The notes: generated by a model from the sequence alone, not told the origin. A stretch of DNA of 29,924 bases from Cylindrobasidium torrendii FP15055 ss-10 (GCA_000934385.1 KN880711.1:1-29924), one strand, 5' to 3'; positions 8,606 through 19,968 are shown, numbered from the stretch's first letter. Made by a program: numbers and translations.

Positions 8606-9937
8606 TCATGAGCTCAACAACTCGAGGGGGAACGCATCCGCCATGGCAGCATATCCAGCAGGGTTCAGATGCAGAAAGTCACCCGAGTCGTACTCGACCT
8701 TTAACCTCGTCTCATCTTCCGGGTCCCGTACGGCTGCATCGAAATCCACGACACCGTCGAATAGATCGCTCTCTCGAATCCATGTATTCACCCTCTGTCG
8801 AGTCGCTTCCCTCACCTCGCTGCAGTATGGCTGCGCCGTCGCATTGAATCCTGGAGCGCAGAATGGGGTGATAGTAGCGCCAAATATGGCGAGCTCAGCA
8901 GCGTGTGCACGAAGAGCGAACTGTTTGTACGCATAAATGAGCTGGTCTCCAATGATCATCTGGGCCTCAGTCGTAGACGCCGCACCCCCAATATCGTTGA
9001 CGCCCTCGAACACAAGTACATAGCGTACTCCAGGCTGTGCGAGAACGTCTCGATCGAAGCGCCCCAGAGCATTTGGACCGAGTCCGTCTGCAAGGACACG
9101 GTTTCCTCCCGCTGCCTGGTTTGCAAGCGCGACAGAGAGCCCGCCTTCCTGAATTCGAGTGAAAAGCTGGTCAGGCCAGCGATCGTTCCCGTTGGTCGTA
9201 CTTCCTCGACCATCCGTGATGCTGTCTCCGACGATGGCAAGCGTGCTGTACTCTGCTGGGACCCAAACCTCAAGCGTGCTGATGAAGTACCAATGAGCAA
9301 CGCTTTGTACGCCGCTTATTCCCTCCAAGGTTTCCGCTTCAATGTGGTCCCCAGCTACCATCCAGCTCGTCGTACGGCTTCCTGGGTGGCTGGTAATGTC
9401 GTTTCCAGTTTGGCCCGAAGAAAGGTAGAGGCTGACGGTTAGGTCTTCGGCGGCAGAGACGTCGATATCTACGGCGTCAGATACAGCTAACGCGCCGTTC
9501 GGGATGATGACTCCTTGTTCCCCGCCAAACAGAACGGGCTGGGCGGTGTCGACGTCTATAGCTGAGCTTCCTGATCCATTGACAGGCAGTGCTATGCTAA
9601 CAGATGTGATGGGGAGGCTGGAGCCTCCGAAGGCGTTGCTCAGTCGAAGTCGAACGCGACTCGAGGCTGCTGTTACGCGGACTGTTTGGCGGATGGTACT
9701 GTTCGCGAATACAACCCCAGAGGTGTTGAACGGTGCTGGAGGTAGATTTGCTGGCTCGGTTAGCTGTGGCATGGATGTCCAGCCTGCGATCCAGTGTCCA
9801 GCTGCGTCCTGTCTGCGATTGTGCGTACCATGGACGGCCGCGACGAAGATGGAAAGAATCAGGGTTGTACAGAGAGAAAGACGGATCATCTGGGCGCGGA
9901 TAGAAAACCAAGGAATATTGGTCTTTATACGCAGCAT
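8606..9937 (-). CDS. Secreted GDSL/SGNH-family hydrolase
   Basis: Single-exon, 443 aa. All four SGNH blocks are present: block I GDSITDG (Ser239), block II GGN (Gly278/Asn279), block III GVND (Asn314) and block V DFLH (Asp420, His423). A beta-rich N-terminal domain (residues about 45-230: VRLRLSNAFG, SWMVAGDH, WYFISTLEV) precedes the catalytic part, an arrangement seen in XynE-like SGNH esterases. Residues 17-37 (MIRLSLCTTLILSIFVAAVHG) are a clear signal peptide, so Met17 at 9889 is the more likely start; Met1 at 9937 would add a 16-residue leader. Several N-glycosylation sequons and a few cysteines fit secretion. The likely activity is extracellular ester hydrolysis, for example deacylation of plant polysaccharides, but the substrate is not shown by sequence. 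It is transcribed divergently from the amidohydrolase gene. Confidence 0.92.
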   Translation of the reverse strand: MLRIKTNIPWFSIRAQMIRLSLCTTLILSIFVAAVHGTHNRRQDAAGHWIAGWTSMPQLTEPANLPPAPFNTSGVVFANSTIRQTVRVTAASSRVRLRLSNAFGGSSLPITSVSIALPVNGSGSSAIDVDTAQPVLFGGEQGVIIPNGALAVSDAVDIDVSAAEDLTVSLYLSSGQTGNDITSHPGSRTTSWMVAGDHIEAETLEGISGVQSVAHWYFISTLEVWVPAEYSTLAIVGDSITDGRGSTTNGNDRWPDQLFTRIQEGGLSVALANQAAGGNRVLADGLGPNALGRFDRDVLAQPGVRYVLVFEGVNDIGGAASTTEAQMIIGDQLIYAYKQFALRAHAAELAIFGATITPFCAPGFNATAQPYCSEVREATRQRVNTWIRESDLFDGVVDFDAAVRDPEDETRLKVEYDSGDFLHLNPAGYAAMADAFPLELLSS

Positions 9938-10332
9938 GGAAAATTCTCGGCCCGAACGAAGGCCGCGCAGGGCTCAGGTGACAGTGTCGAGTATCTGGTC
10001 ATTGTAACCTCGGCGGAAGCGCATCAATAAAATTGGAGTTTGATTCGTGTTGGAAGGAGAGATCAAGGCTGGTTCAAGGAGTCCAAAACGCGATCAAGTC
10101 TAAATCAGCTATACGGTCCGGATTTGCCGATCTTTACACAGGTGACAGCCTGACAGGACCCAGCTTGTCTCCTGTTCTCTTTGTTCTCCAAAGCCATATT
10201 TTCATTCTTGGGAAAATCTTTCTCAGTAGTCGCTTGACGGTCGTATATCGACACTCATGTATCTCTGGCTACATAGATAACCAAAGCACCCGACTCGTAT
10301 CCACGTGGGCGAGTTCGCCATTGACCACCATC
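9938..10332. promoter_or_regulatory. Divergent promoter region, SGNH hydrolase and amidohydrolase
   Basis: The 395 bp between two diverging starts must hold both promoters. No strong TATA box stands out. A long in-frame extension from 10033 precedes the amidohydrolase ATG at 10333, but it is low-complexity and lacks a plausible role. Confidence 0.4.
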
Positions 10333-13300
10333 ATGACTGGTGTTGCGCATTTCCTTGGGCTGGTAATACTCTGCGGCTGCCTCTCACTAACCACATTCTA
10401 CTTCTACGCGTCAAATTCTAAGCTGGCCACGATCCCTCTACATCATGAGCAAATTCTAGCCAAATGCCGCGTTCTACATGATACTCCCTCCCCTCCACAC
10501 GGCTTTGCTGAGCGACAGACATCGGACAGGTTCGTTTCCGGGACAAAATCTACCCTCATCCGTAACGCAACTGTTTGGACTGGCCATCTTTCCGGACTGG
10601 AAGTCCTTGAAGGCGTGGATATTCTCCTCGAAGGTGGCATCATTCGCACGGTGGGCTATGGCTTGAATGCGGTCGGAGACGTTGATATCAAAGACGCTCA
10701 TGGATCTTGGGTAACACCTGGGTTCGTCTGCTATTTCAATGCGACTTCGTCTGCTAACCGCAGCTGACAGTATTGTCGACATGCACTCGCACATGGGCGT
10801 AGAAACGTCCCCAGCTCTGAGCGGGGCCAACGACGGGAACTCCATGAAAGGAAACACTCAGCCATGGCTTCGAAGTCTTGATGGTCTCAACACGCACGAC
10901 GAATCTTACCGGCTTGCTGTCGCTGGAGGAACAACCACTGCCCTCATTCTCCCTGGTTCAGCAAACGCCATTGGTACGCGTTCATGCACATTCCTCATTT
11001 CCCAAGCTGAAGTTTGTCCTCAGGCGGCCAAGCTTTCACGATCAAGACGCGTCCAACTGCAGAGAAAACCCCTTCCTCGATGCTTGTCGAAGCACCATTC
11101 AACTTGAATGGAACGAAGGAGCAGCCTCTTCGATGGCAGCAGATGAAGTTCGCCTTCTTTCATAATGTCTATTGCATGAAATCAAACACTATGCAGGCAT
11201 GCTTGCGGAGAGAACCCGGCGCGTGTCTACGAGGGAACGCGTATGGACACTGTTTGGGACTTCCGCCAGGCGTAAGTCCCACTTCCTCAGATCCCGTGCC
11301 CTCTCTGAGCCATGTATTATCAGTTATGCGACAGCGCGCAAGATTAGGGATGAACAAGACGCGTTCTGCACTGCCGCGCTATCTGGCACCATCGAGGGTG
11401 ACTTTCCCGAAGACCTCAAATGGGATGCGCTCGTGGACGTTCTCCGCGGTCGTGTCAAGGTTCACAACCATTGTTATGAAGCTGTGGATATCGATGGCAT
11501 GGTCCGAGTGTGTTTCCCTTTCTGTTCTGGTGAGGTTCTTCGTAGGCTGACGCGATGTAGCTCACCCAAGAATTCAAATTCCCCATTGCTGCGTTCCATC
11601 ATGCGCACGAGTCTTACCTCGTCACCGAGCGCACTAAGCAAGCCTATGGAAAGATTCCAGCGTCCGCCATATTTGCTCAATCCTCCCGGTACAAGCGCGA
11701 GGCGTACCGACACTCGGAATATGCGCCGCGTATTCTACATGATGCAGGCATCGATGTTGTGATGAAGGTTTGTTTTTCAATCCGCTATATGGCGATTAAA
11801 GTATGCTAATAGTCATCAAGACAGATCATCCCCTCATCAGCGACAGGTATCTTCTCCATGAAGCCCAACAAGCGCACTACTATGGCCTCCCATGGAATAT
11901 CGCCCTTGCCAGCGTAACATCCACTCCCGCTACAGTTTGATCACCGCATCGGATTCATCGCACAAGGTTCGTTCGGTTTCCCCCTCGTTCTGGCGTTCGC
12001 TGACCTTTGTGAAGGACACGACGCTGACATCGTGGTATGGGACTCACACCCGCTTTCCCTAGGCGCAGCGCCAACCCAGGTCTACATCGATGGCATTCCA
12101 CAGCTCGACACGCCGTACATTCGCACACCTCGTCCTGCGTCGTCCCAGGTCGCGCCGAAGACTCCGGTTTTCGATGATGAGGTAGATGCTGCGCTGAAGA
12201 ACGACGGATTACCCTCGCTAGACCCTATTTCCAGCACGTCGGCCGCGGTCATCTTCGAAAACGTCGGTACAGTGTTCCTGGAAAAGAACGGGAGGGTTGT
12301 GAAGGTCTTCCATGCGGAGGATGCAAACGCCTTCGGGCAGGTGGTTGTTGAAGGCGGAAAGATACAATGTCACGGTGCCTGCGCGCTGGAAGGGAAGTGG
12401 CTGAATGTGAGGAGGGTGGATCTGGAAGGCGGTTCTCTCGCGTTTGTCCTCTCATTCTTGGCATACGACTTGCTGACTGGTTTGTCCTCAGTCCAGGACT
12501 GGTCACTGTTGGTAGTTCCCTGGGCATGGGCGAAATCGAATTCGAGCCAAGCACGAACGATGGGGAGGCCCCCGAAAGGAATCCTGCGCTTCTGGGAGAC
12601 GAGGCTGTTCTTCGAGCGGCCGATGGAGTGCAGTTCCAGACACGGAACGCTCTGTACGTTCAAAATAACCGTGTGGATCGTCCTTTGCCTTACTTACTGC
12701 TCACAGAATTGCGTACCGCGCTGGGGTGACAAATGCCATCGCTACGGTCCAGAGAAATATGGCACCAGCCGGTTTAGGTGCAGCGATATCCACCGGGGCG
12801 AAGCACAAGCTCGAGCGTGGCGGACTCATCGCCGAAGAAACTAGCTTCCACGTCTCTTTGTCGATGGGGTTCGAGCAGAGCGTAAGCACGATGGTCGGTG
12901 AGTTGAGATACCTTCTTTCGGGTAAAGCTAGTGGAGATATCGGTGCTATTTTCGAGCGCATTGTCAATGTGCGTTGCATATTTCGGCCACTGGCAAGCGA
13001 AGAGCGACTGTCTGACCCTAGGGCTCGAAGGGAACGTTACCGCTGGTCATCACCGTGAATAACGCGGACATCATGACATCGCTCATCTCCCTCAAGTATG
13101 AAGCGGAAGCGCGCCAGGGCACGACTGTTCAAATGGTTTTCCACGGGGCGACTGAGGCCCACCTCATCGCTGAAGATATCGCGAAAGCTGGTGTCGGTGT
13201 AATTATCGGCAAACCACGGTCCTTCCCACAACAATGGGAACAGAGAAGAGTGTATGTTCAGTTTTTCTTTCTCGTGGTGAAGTATCCAGTATTGATGGGT

Positions 13301-13705
13301 CCGTAGACTTCCTGGACCTCCACTCTCACGAGAGACCCTCCTCAGCTCCTTGCTGAGGCATAACGTCTCTGTCGCATTGGGCGCGGAGGCCTTACCGACT
13401 GGTCCATCTCAAAGCGTCATCCGAAACGCTCGGTGGGACGTAGCTTGGGTTTGTCTTCTTGTTTTTTTCTTCCTTGTCCGTCACTCACCCTTTGTCTGGG
13501 TTCACAGGCGGCCATCGATGCGGACATTGGTCTAACAGACGCGGAAACGCTGTCACTTGCGTCTTCCAACATCCGGACGCTTCTTGGCTTGGACCAGAAG
13601 GGAGGCTACGACCTGGTTGCGACAAAGAGCGGAACGTTGTTAGAGTTTGAGAGTAAGGTCATTGGAGTTGTATCTCCCGTTCGCGGGATAGTAGATTTAT
13701 TCTGA
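10333..13705 (+). pseudogene. Amidohydrolase-family metallohydrolase, frameshifted
   Basis: Thirteen exons: 10333-10721, 10771-10973, 11024-11147, 11197-11271, 11324-11507, 11561-11767, 11821-11966, 12015-12441, 12492-12653, 12707-12968, 13022-13251, 13307-13448 and 13508-13705. Introns are 48-59 nt. The protein, about 915 aa, has an N-terminal signal-anchor (residues 6-26), then an amidohydrolase domain with metal-binding HSH (His135, His137), HACGENP, HNHCYE (His311, His313), FHHAHE and TDHP, and a second amidohydrolase-like half with composite-domain sequence ending in LLEFESKVIGVV. All junctions keep phase except inside exon 7, where TPAT is followed by a TGA at 11938-11940. The conserved FDHRIGFIAQ resumes one frame over, so the coding sum is 3n+1. 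The cause is a one-base gain or two-base loss, or an assembly error. The rest of the gene looks fully constrained, so the loss is recent or artefactual. Such proteins hydrolyse cyclic amides or related C-N bonds; the substrate is unknown. Confidence 0.8.
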
Positions 13706-14296
13706 TCGATGTATGGCATTAAGGTATATACATCTCAGTATACTTTTTTGTGGACATCTAGCAAGTACTGAATTGCACAGTACCTATCTCCTTCAATGAA
13801 GCGACCAGCACTAGAGCCGTCGACAACGCTGGGGAACTTGCGCTTGCAGTGACTCAGCCGATATCCTGCGGTAGTTTACACCTTGAATGTTTGTGGTCAT
13901 TCACTACTGCGTACTTGGTGGCTGACAAATTAGCTAGTCGTACATTGAATCTCTAAGCGAGGTCAAGTAACTCATGTGCATGGGGAGTCGGAGGATGCAC
14001 AATTAATTGCACGACAGCGCTGTGTATAAAAAGTACGATATTTCTGTTCACAGCTTCGTTCGTTCCGCTCGCGGTCCAACCTTCGTATACGTTACCGTCT
14101 TCCTGTCTCAGCAAAATACTTTCAATGAGCCGGTTAACATTTACTACATCCAACGAGCGAGCAAATCTTTGGGTTTAGCAACAACGCCTCGCGCTTGAGA
14201 ACGGCTTAACATGCAAACATCTACCCGAACCAGTCAATTTAAATTATATCCTATCTCGAAAAGTGAACAGTGCCACTGAACGATCCTACAAGGCGG
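13706..14296. other. Convergent spacer with an orphan TATA box
   Basis: This lies between the 3' ends of the amidohydrolase (+) and the DUF7918-type gene (-). A good TATAAAAA at 14025-14032 is followed about 90 bp later by an ATG (14124) that opens only about 17 codons. No extended coding frame follows, so it may be a decayed promoter or a short non-coding transcript start. Confidence 0.35.
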
Positions 14297-15706
14297 TCAG
14301 TACACGAGCGACAAGTAGCGAAACAACTTGCAAGAGTTCCTGAGCTTCTTCTGTTCAACTTTGATGAGACCGCTGTTGTATCGCTCTTTGTGCTTGGTAT
14401 CGGCCGATTTGGTGGTCCTCCGCGTACTAACTGCTCGTAGTGATTCTAACTAGACAGATGATTCAATAGTTGACAATGAAAACAAATGGAGCAACGAACC
14501 TCGAGCTGCGCAATGTACAAGTCAGACTAAGGAGCGAAATTAGAATACGTTTAGACAATACAGCGTGAGCAAAACTGTACATGCCTCGACATTCTCTATC
14601 TCATCCTTATCAAACATTCTTCCTGTTAACATCTGCTTGATGAGCCCCGCGAGTTGTGACTGAAGGTCATCAGGAAGGCTGAATGCATATACATATGGGA
14701 GAGAACGACTGAAACTACCTTCAGGCGGGTAACCTTCGACTCAGACTAAAGAGGTTAGAAAAGGCAAGAATCATGGACAGAATAGACTACTTCGATGATA
14801 GCGGAGCTCACGTCGACCGCCTCCGAGGAGCTGGCTTGCTCGTGGCTCGGGTCAATGCCCGACTTGCTGTTATTTACTTGATTATCAGGTGTCGTGCGCT
14901 TTGTCGAGGCAGGAGTAGGCTCTGTGTCTTGGGGTAGTTGCAGAGGTGCAGGGGCGGCACCGCTAACCTGAAGAATCTCTGACGCACACATTAGAGTAGT
15001 CGGGATACGCGAGTGATACACACACCCAATGAGCGACACCGATAGACAACATTCAAAAGACGCTTGCTTGCGTTGACCCTGAAGGTTTTCTCCATCCTAT
15101 TTGAGCCAGGTCCTTCGCAGCTACTCATGGTCAATCGGGGAGGATGCAGAAGCAGGGAATACGACACACTCTCCCATGTGATATCTCTCCGATGCAAGAT
15201 AGCATTCCATCACGTTTTGGATAGCGACTGTGGAATACTCGACACGAATGAAGTCTCCTGGCAAGTAGCCAACAAAAAGAGCATCATCCTCTATGACAGA
15301 TTAAGCATAGGGAAGCGCACATGTCATGTAGCAGACTAGTAACTTATGCTCACCTGTATCCTTAGAAAATGAAAGTAGTGTCTTGTTGCCCTCGGTGAAT
15401 TCCAAGGCCGTACATGATCTCGAGTGTACACCTTTTCGCAGACGCAGACTGGCACCGCAGCATTCACCCAAGTAGAATTCCGCCAAACCATCGCGACGTG
15501 CATCCTCCCGTTGTAAATGAAGATAGAATTTCTGTTTTGTGACTTATCACACGCATAAAACGAAGAACGACGTATCCTACCTTTCCAGCCTGCGAGGGAA
15601 TCCAGCAAGAAAAGGTTCGTGTCTTCTCGTCGTAATCAGACGCGTATTCAGGCAGGTTCTTGCCGTCGACGACGATGTGAAGGGTAATGCCGGAGTGCTG
15701 CACCAT
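14297..15706 (-). CDS. DUF7918-type protein of unknown function
   Basis: Nine exons in transcript order: 15706-15581, 15531-15354, 15290-15170, 15123-15026, 14978-14791, 14745-14719, 14659-14585, 14526-14500 and 14449-14297. They sum to 993 nt, giving 330 aa, all phases consistent. The N-terminus is VDGKNLPEY then SCWIPSQAGKKFYLHL; the middle has LVPGDFIR-like LPGDFIRVEY; and VVYRCRSLEILQVSGAAP precedes a Ser/Thr-rich linker. These match the pattern I recall for DUF7918 (VDGxxLPEY, CWIPSxxGKxF, FxYRPLxxLQAxGIxP), a basidiomycete family of unknown role. The C-terminal third (KVTRLKSQLAGLIKQML; IAQLELESLRA; KKLRNS) looks helical. Eight introns of 45-63 nt; the seventh (14584-14527) reads GC-AG. 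ATG 15706 is chosen because upstream frames have no ATG. The three smallest exons are 27, 27 and 75 nt, so alternative splicing is plausible. Confidence 0.65.
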
Positions 15707-16172
15707 TTTGGGGGTTGTAGACAAGGATGAAGGCAGGATTTATGGCGGGCAACACGTCGCGATTGCAATTACATACACGGAAAGTAATGAACGTCCGGAA
15801 CACGCGACGGCAGCCCATCCAAATTAGGCATACTTGTCCTTACTTGTTGTTAAGTCCTCCCTCATACCCTTCTTCCAGCTTACCTTTCCTTTGTCGACTT
15901 CAAGTATCCCACAGTGGTCACTAAATTAGTCCCGACCTACCAACTTGCAGTGTTCGGACTCATGGAGTGGTGAGTCCGTCAAGTTACTTACCTTACTGAC
16001 AATTTATCCGTTAGAAATTGACTTAAAAGGGTGAAAGTCTGGAAGTATATCGACATCGACATCGAAATTCCTTTCATTGTGTCTTTTGCATTGTTGTAAT
16101 ACTATCAATGAAACAAAGAGCCTTCGGGGACGTATATAAATCACCGCTCCTCGTTCGCAATCTCCCACCATC
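15707..16172. other. Divergent intergenic region
   Basis: The 466 bp between the DUF7918-type gene (-) and the small C2H2-like gene (+) presumably carry both promoters. Only the + side shows a clear TATA box (16133-16140). Confidence 0.4.
16133..16140 (+). promoter_or_regulatory. TATA box of the small C2H2-like gene
   Basis: TATATAAA lies 33 bp before the ATG at 16173. Transcription would begin about 30 bp downstream, leaving a leader of only some 10 nt that ends in a CCACCATC context before the ATG. Confidence 0.55.
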
Positions 16173-16475
16173 ATGTCTTCCAAAACACCCACTACCAACG
16201 AGAAAGACTCAGACGCCACTAGCGCCTGCTCAGCCAACCCGGACGAGCACACCGAGGAGTACAAGTTCATGTGCACTCTCGGCTGCAAGATACGCGTACA
16301 ACACACCAAACGACTTGTTGATGTCTATTTTCCCACAAAGGAGGCACTCGACGCGCACTACTTCAAGGACCATCTCGTTCCGGATCCATTCCCTTTCTAT
16401 ACGAATCCGGAAAAGGCTGGTTCTAGCGATTCCGGTTCAGGCGAATCGTCGCGCAAGAAGGGGATGTACCAGTGA
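16173..16475 (+). CDS. Small protein with a C2H2-like metal-binding pattern
   Basis: A 100-aa intronless protein. After a Ser/Thr/Asp-rich N-terminus (residues 1-30), residues 34-67 read Cys34-x3-Cys38, then a hydrophobic segment with Phe53 and Leu59, then His62-x4-His67. That is the order of a C2H2 zinc finger, with a longer finger loop than the classical C-x2-4-C-x12-H-x3-5-H. The C-terminus (GSSDSGSGESSRKKG) is disordered and ends in a basic patch. The strong upstream TATA box and good start context support a real gene. I do not recognise a family. Roles in nucleic-acid or metal binding are possible but not shown. The other frame across this region is a shadow. Confidence 0.6.
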   Translation: MSSKTPTTNEKDSDATSACSANPDEHTEEYKFMCTLGCKIRVQHTKRLVDVYFPTKEALDAHYFKDHLVPDPFPFYTNPEKAGSSDSGSGESSRKKGMYQ

Positions 16476-18010
16476 ACACAGTCGGCTTGTGCGGACAGTG
16501 GCAATCGAATACGCACACGATGAATGGGAGGGTTTGAAAGCCAGATATTCAAGGAATACACTAGACGCCAGTGTCCGTCACGACTCACTATTTGCCCAAT
16601 TGTTCCCTTTCAAACGATAGAACGAGGAAATGGCTTTCAAGGAATGAGAGAGCGCGCGAAACAGGCGTTATCCTATCGCCAGTATATAATCATGTATAAA
16701 AGACAGAAAGAAACCAAAGACCGATGTTGTACTTCCACTCCCGCGTCAAAGAGCGAGGGACTAGCTCGGTAGAGCGCAGTAGCTGACCTGCGATGTCGGC
16801 TCGTCGCCCGACGTCCTTGAGGTGAGCATTGCGCTGTTCTACAAGCACAAGCTTTACGGGCCAGGAAATCGTGGATGTCAACTTGCTTTAGGGAGAGCTG
16901 GCAATAGATGGGAAGGAAACGTGCCATTGGTATAGTACATGCGAATAAGACTACCTCGTTTTAGTGGATAGACGAGGGAAAGAACTATCGCACGGCCAGA
17001 CAATATGTGCACAAAGACTCAAGGGGCGTCAGGATGGTGTGGAACATCAGCTTGAACATCAGCGAAGGTCAGGACGGTAAGAAGCAAGAGTAAAGGAGGA
17101 CATGACGGCGCGGGCCTACTACTTCCTCGTTCCCTCCGCTTGCGCCATCGCTTGGACAACACCCTGCATGTACAGTTAACGTTAGTCCCCTTTCAGATGT
17201 TGGACATTGATACGCGCGCAGTCCGTGGCGGTGATGTTTGTGTTGCGCCTAGAGACAAGATATGGATGCGGGATGCCGGTCATAGCTTGCACAGTGGGTA
17301 TCGAGGCCGGTGCTTCGTGATCCAAGTGCACGCGCGCAGAAGTCGTACTGGTAGCTAGCGAAGGGGAGAATCTTATCTCATGGATAGATCTATCGAAACT
17401 GTAGAGTTAGACAGATTAGCAAATGGTATTGGGGGGTTGCGGAAGACGCACTTGAATGTCTACATTCTCGTTGTACAAATGATTCCCTCGCGTGAGCTGC
17501 CACTGAGCGCGGAATGGGTCATGAAAATAGGGCAACGGGCATAAAGGTGACCGCCATTCGTGTTTGTGAGTTCAGGCCAGGATATAAGCATGACAGTGGT
17601 GGGCGAAGGGAGAGTGCATACGGACGGCATCACACATGCCGAAATCGCGGCAGTTGGATCGAGTTACAATGCTCTTTACTCTCGACTCTCTCCTGGACCT
17701 CGACGCACGAAACCCGACCAATCGACATTGCTCCTACATCTTTTGCATTCAAGATAGCGCATGCCTATGTGATTCACAAGCTGCCTGCACTCTCGGTCAC
17801 ATGTGGTATACTCGACCATAGCTCAACTGAGTGCAACATCTCGACCTCGCCTCACTGCACCTTCACATTCGTTCATCTCGGTTTCGCCTTCCACGGAGAA
17901 TATGACCCAGATAGGATAGCTTGCACCCGATAGGAGACTATCGCCATCCGGGATTCATAAGCAGGAACTATCGCTCTGCTCAGTGTCCGCTTCTCTCCAC
18001 GACGACGACC
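16476..18010. other. 1.5-kb stretch without a supported gene
   Basis: Open frames here are all under 140 codons, overlap on both strands and lack recognisable motifs. One possible exon-like fragment is on the minus strand near 17115-17165: an acceptor ending ATGCAG with CTAAC upstream, followed by VVQAMAQAEGTRK and a stop. No convincing upstream exons could be joined to it. The last 80 bp include the leader of the alpha/beta hydrolase gene. Confidence 0.4.
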
Positions 18011-19419
18011 ATGCACGAAGCTCTCCAATCCCTCATCCCACCGCGCGCGTATAAGTGGACCATCGCGTCAGGCATCCTCCTCTGGGGCCTCTACCAACAC
18101 TCGCAACGCTCCGACCTGCCTGAAGTACCACGCAAAGCACGGCCAGGGCTTTACAGTTTACCGCCATCTGTACGCAAGCAAGCCATCAACGAGATATATC
18201 CAGAGGACATCTATCCCGGAGGTGGATATGCTGATTTACCAATCGGACGTGTAAGCCCCTCCCCGCACCGACGTGCACACTGAAACCAAACATATCCCGC
18301 AGGTCAAGTACTGGCTCCTAGGCCCCGAACATGGCGAAAAACTCGTTCTGGTGCACGGGTTTTCCATCCCAGGGCCGATATGGCGTCTCCTAGCGCCGCG
18401 CTTGGCAGATGCTGGCTACCGCGTCCTCGTCTTTGGTCCGTCATTCCAATCCTACCTGAATGCATCGATACGACCTGTGCTTTAGACCTCTACGGCCGCG
18501 GTTACTCCGATGCACCTTACAGCGACTATACTGTTGAGCTCTATAAAACGCAACTGGCCTTGCTGTTGCAGTACCTACGCTGGGAGAAAGCACATATCGC
18601 CGGGAACTCCATGGTGCGCCTCGTTTCCTCTCAAACACACTAGTCAACGCTGACGAGCTTTTGAGGGAGGCCCCATCGCCGCAGCCTTTGTAGACCAATT
18701 CCCTCACCTCGTTGATGAGAAGATCATTCTTTCGGCTCCTGCAGGTCTCCTCGACGTATGTCCCTCATTCCTTAACCCGCATTCTCCGAGTTTCGTCCAT
18801 GGTGCTAAACAGCTTGGCAGAGCGTCCCAGGACTTAACTACGCCGCGTCCCCATGGTACCTCTCCCTCCTCATCATCCCGCTCTTCAAAGTCCGTATGTT
18901 CCATCTCGTCCATCCTTCATCCAACTTACTGACCTACTTTGTCTTACAGAAACACGTACGAAAATCCATGGGACTCGTCGCTGGAGGCCCAAAAGACGAA
19001 CTGAAAACAATAGCCAACCTCCAGGCAGATCATCTTCCAAGCTTCGTTTCCGTCCTCCTCCTCACGGAACGCCATGGTCCATTTCGTGGCCAGCACTCCT
19101 CGTTCAAGTCGAAACATTTCGTAGGCAAGAAGGTTCTCATTTTACAGGTAAGTGTTCTATATTCCGGGTCGAGTACAAAGTCGAAGAAGCTCGTCCACAT
19201 AACTCACTCAACTGACGAAACCGATTATAGGGATCGCAAGACGACATTGTCCCTCCAGAACACGCAGAACGTGTCAAGAATTTGCTTCCTCCGGGAACAA
19301 GTTGCGAGCTGGTATATCTCGATGGCGCGCCGCATGACATTCCTATTACCCATGCAGATGCGATGTTTCGTGAGATATCGCGATTCCTCTCCGCATCTCA
19401 TTATGTATGTAGTAGTTAG
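18011..19419 (+). CDS. Membrane-anchored alpha/beta hydrolase
   Basis: Seven exons (18011-18250, 18303-18435, 18486-18613, 18666-18755, 18821-18889, 18950-19147 and 19231-19419) sum to 1047 nt, giving 348 aa. The fold's landmarks are in order: oxyanion-hole HGF (residues 98-100), DLYGRGYSD after strand 4, nucleophile elbow GNSMGG with Ser166, acid in GSQDDIVPP (Asp290 or Asp291) and the catalytic histidine in GAPHDIP (His321). Residues 15-29 form a single N-terminal membrane segment, so the enzyme is probably anchored with its catalytic part on one face of the ER or another membrane. An intron interrupts the coding sequence right after the elbow residues GNSM. The fifth donor is GTCCGT, chosen because it alone gives a frame joining LFK to KHVRKSMG. 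Likely an esterase or lipase-like enzyme; the substrate is unknown. Confidence 0.9.
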
Positions 19420-19968
19420 GAAGGGCAGTTTCGGGAATGGACATGCAGAAGGGACCATGGTGACCAATGTGTGACTACAGTGAATGCCAGTTTTGCGCGA
19501 TGACAGTCTTTCGACGCTACAAGTGCATGCATAGGCAAAGCCGTATGCCATCCATTGCGTGGTACTTGCAGCTTTGGTCGTCTCCTGGCGAGTCCTGTTC
19601 CTCTTCTGGGATGCCCGATGGATGCACAATACGCACGCAACCCACTGATCCTATCGCAGTGGCTGTAGGGACAGTACCACGTCTTATCTGCGGCGGACAT
19701 CCATTCCAGACGCGCAAGCTGCTTTGCCACTTAGTCATTGTACAAACAGACATCAATCCCTTTGCAATGTCACCACAATGAGACTCAATGACCTTGGTCC
19801 ATGTTATTGCTCGCCCTGGCCTTGAACAGTACTGTACTACTCGATTATTGATAGTTATGACGCGCAGGCAACGTGCTCTTCTCCCAGTTCCCACCATCTG
19901 CCACAAATCCGCCGAGTCGTACGTGCGCTCCCCGCGTGCTCAAAAGAACTGTTTCTCAGCGTTCGCAG
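19420..19968. other. Intergenic region
   Basis: No supported gene. The 100-130 codon frames on both strands overlap one another and have no recognisable features. The last 40 bp share homology with the block upstream of the dead copy at 5.36 kb and may be transcribed leader or an unrecognised first exon of the 19969 gene. Confidence 0.4.

Noticed and set aside
13307..13448. A second frameshift in the amidohydrolase near LLRHNVSV
   Set aside because: It disappeared when the acceptor at 13306 was used with the correct phase; exon 12 is fully open.
17514..17933. 139-codon plus-strand frame
   Set aside because: No recognisable motif, mixed composition, overlapping open frames in other phases, and no intron or start context supporting it.
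19517..19906. 129-codon minus-strand frame
   Set aside because: Composition and overlap with other frames suggest chance; no homologous pattern was recognised.
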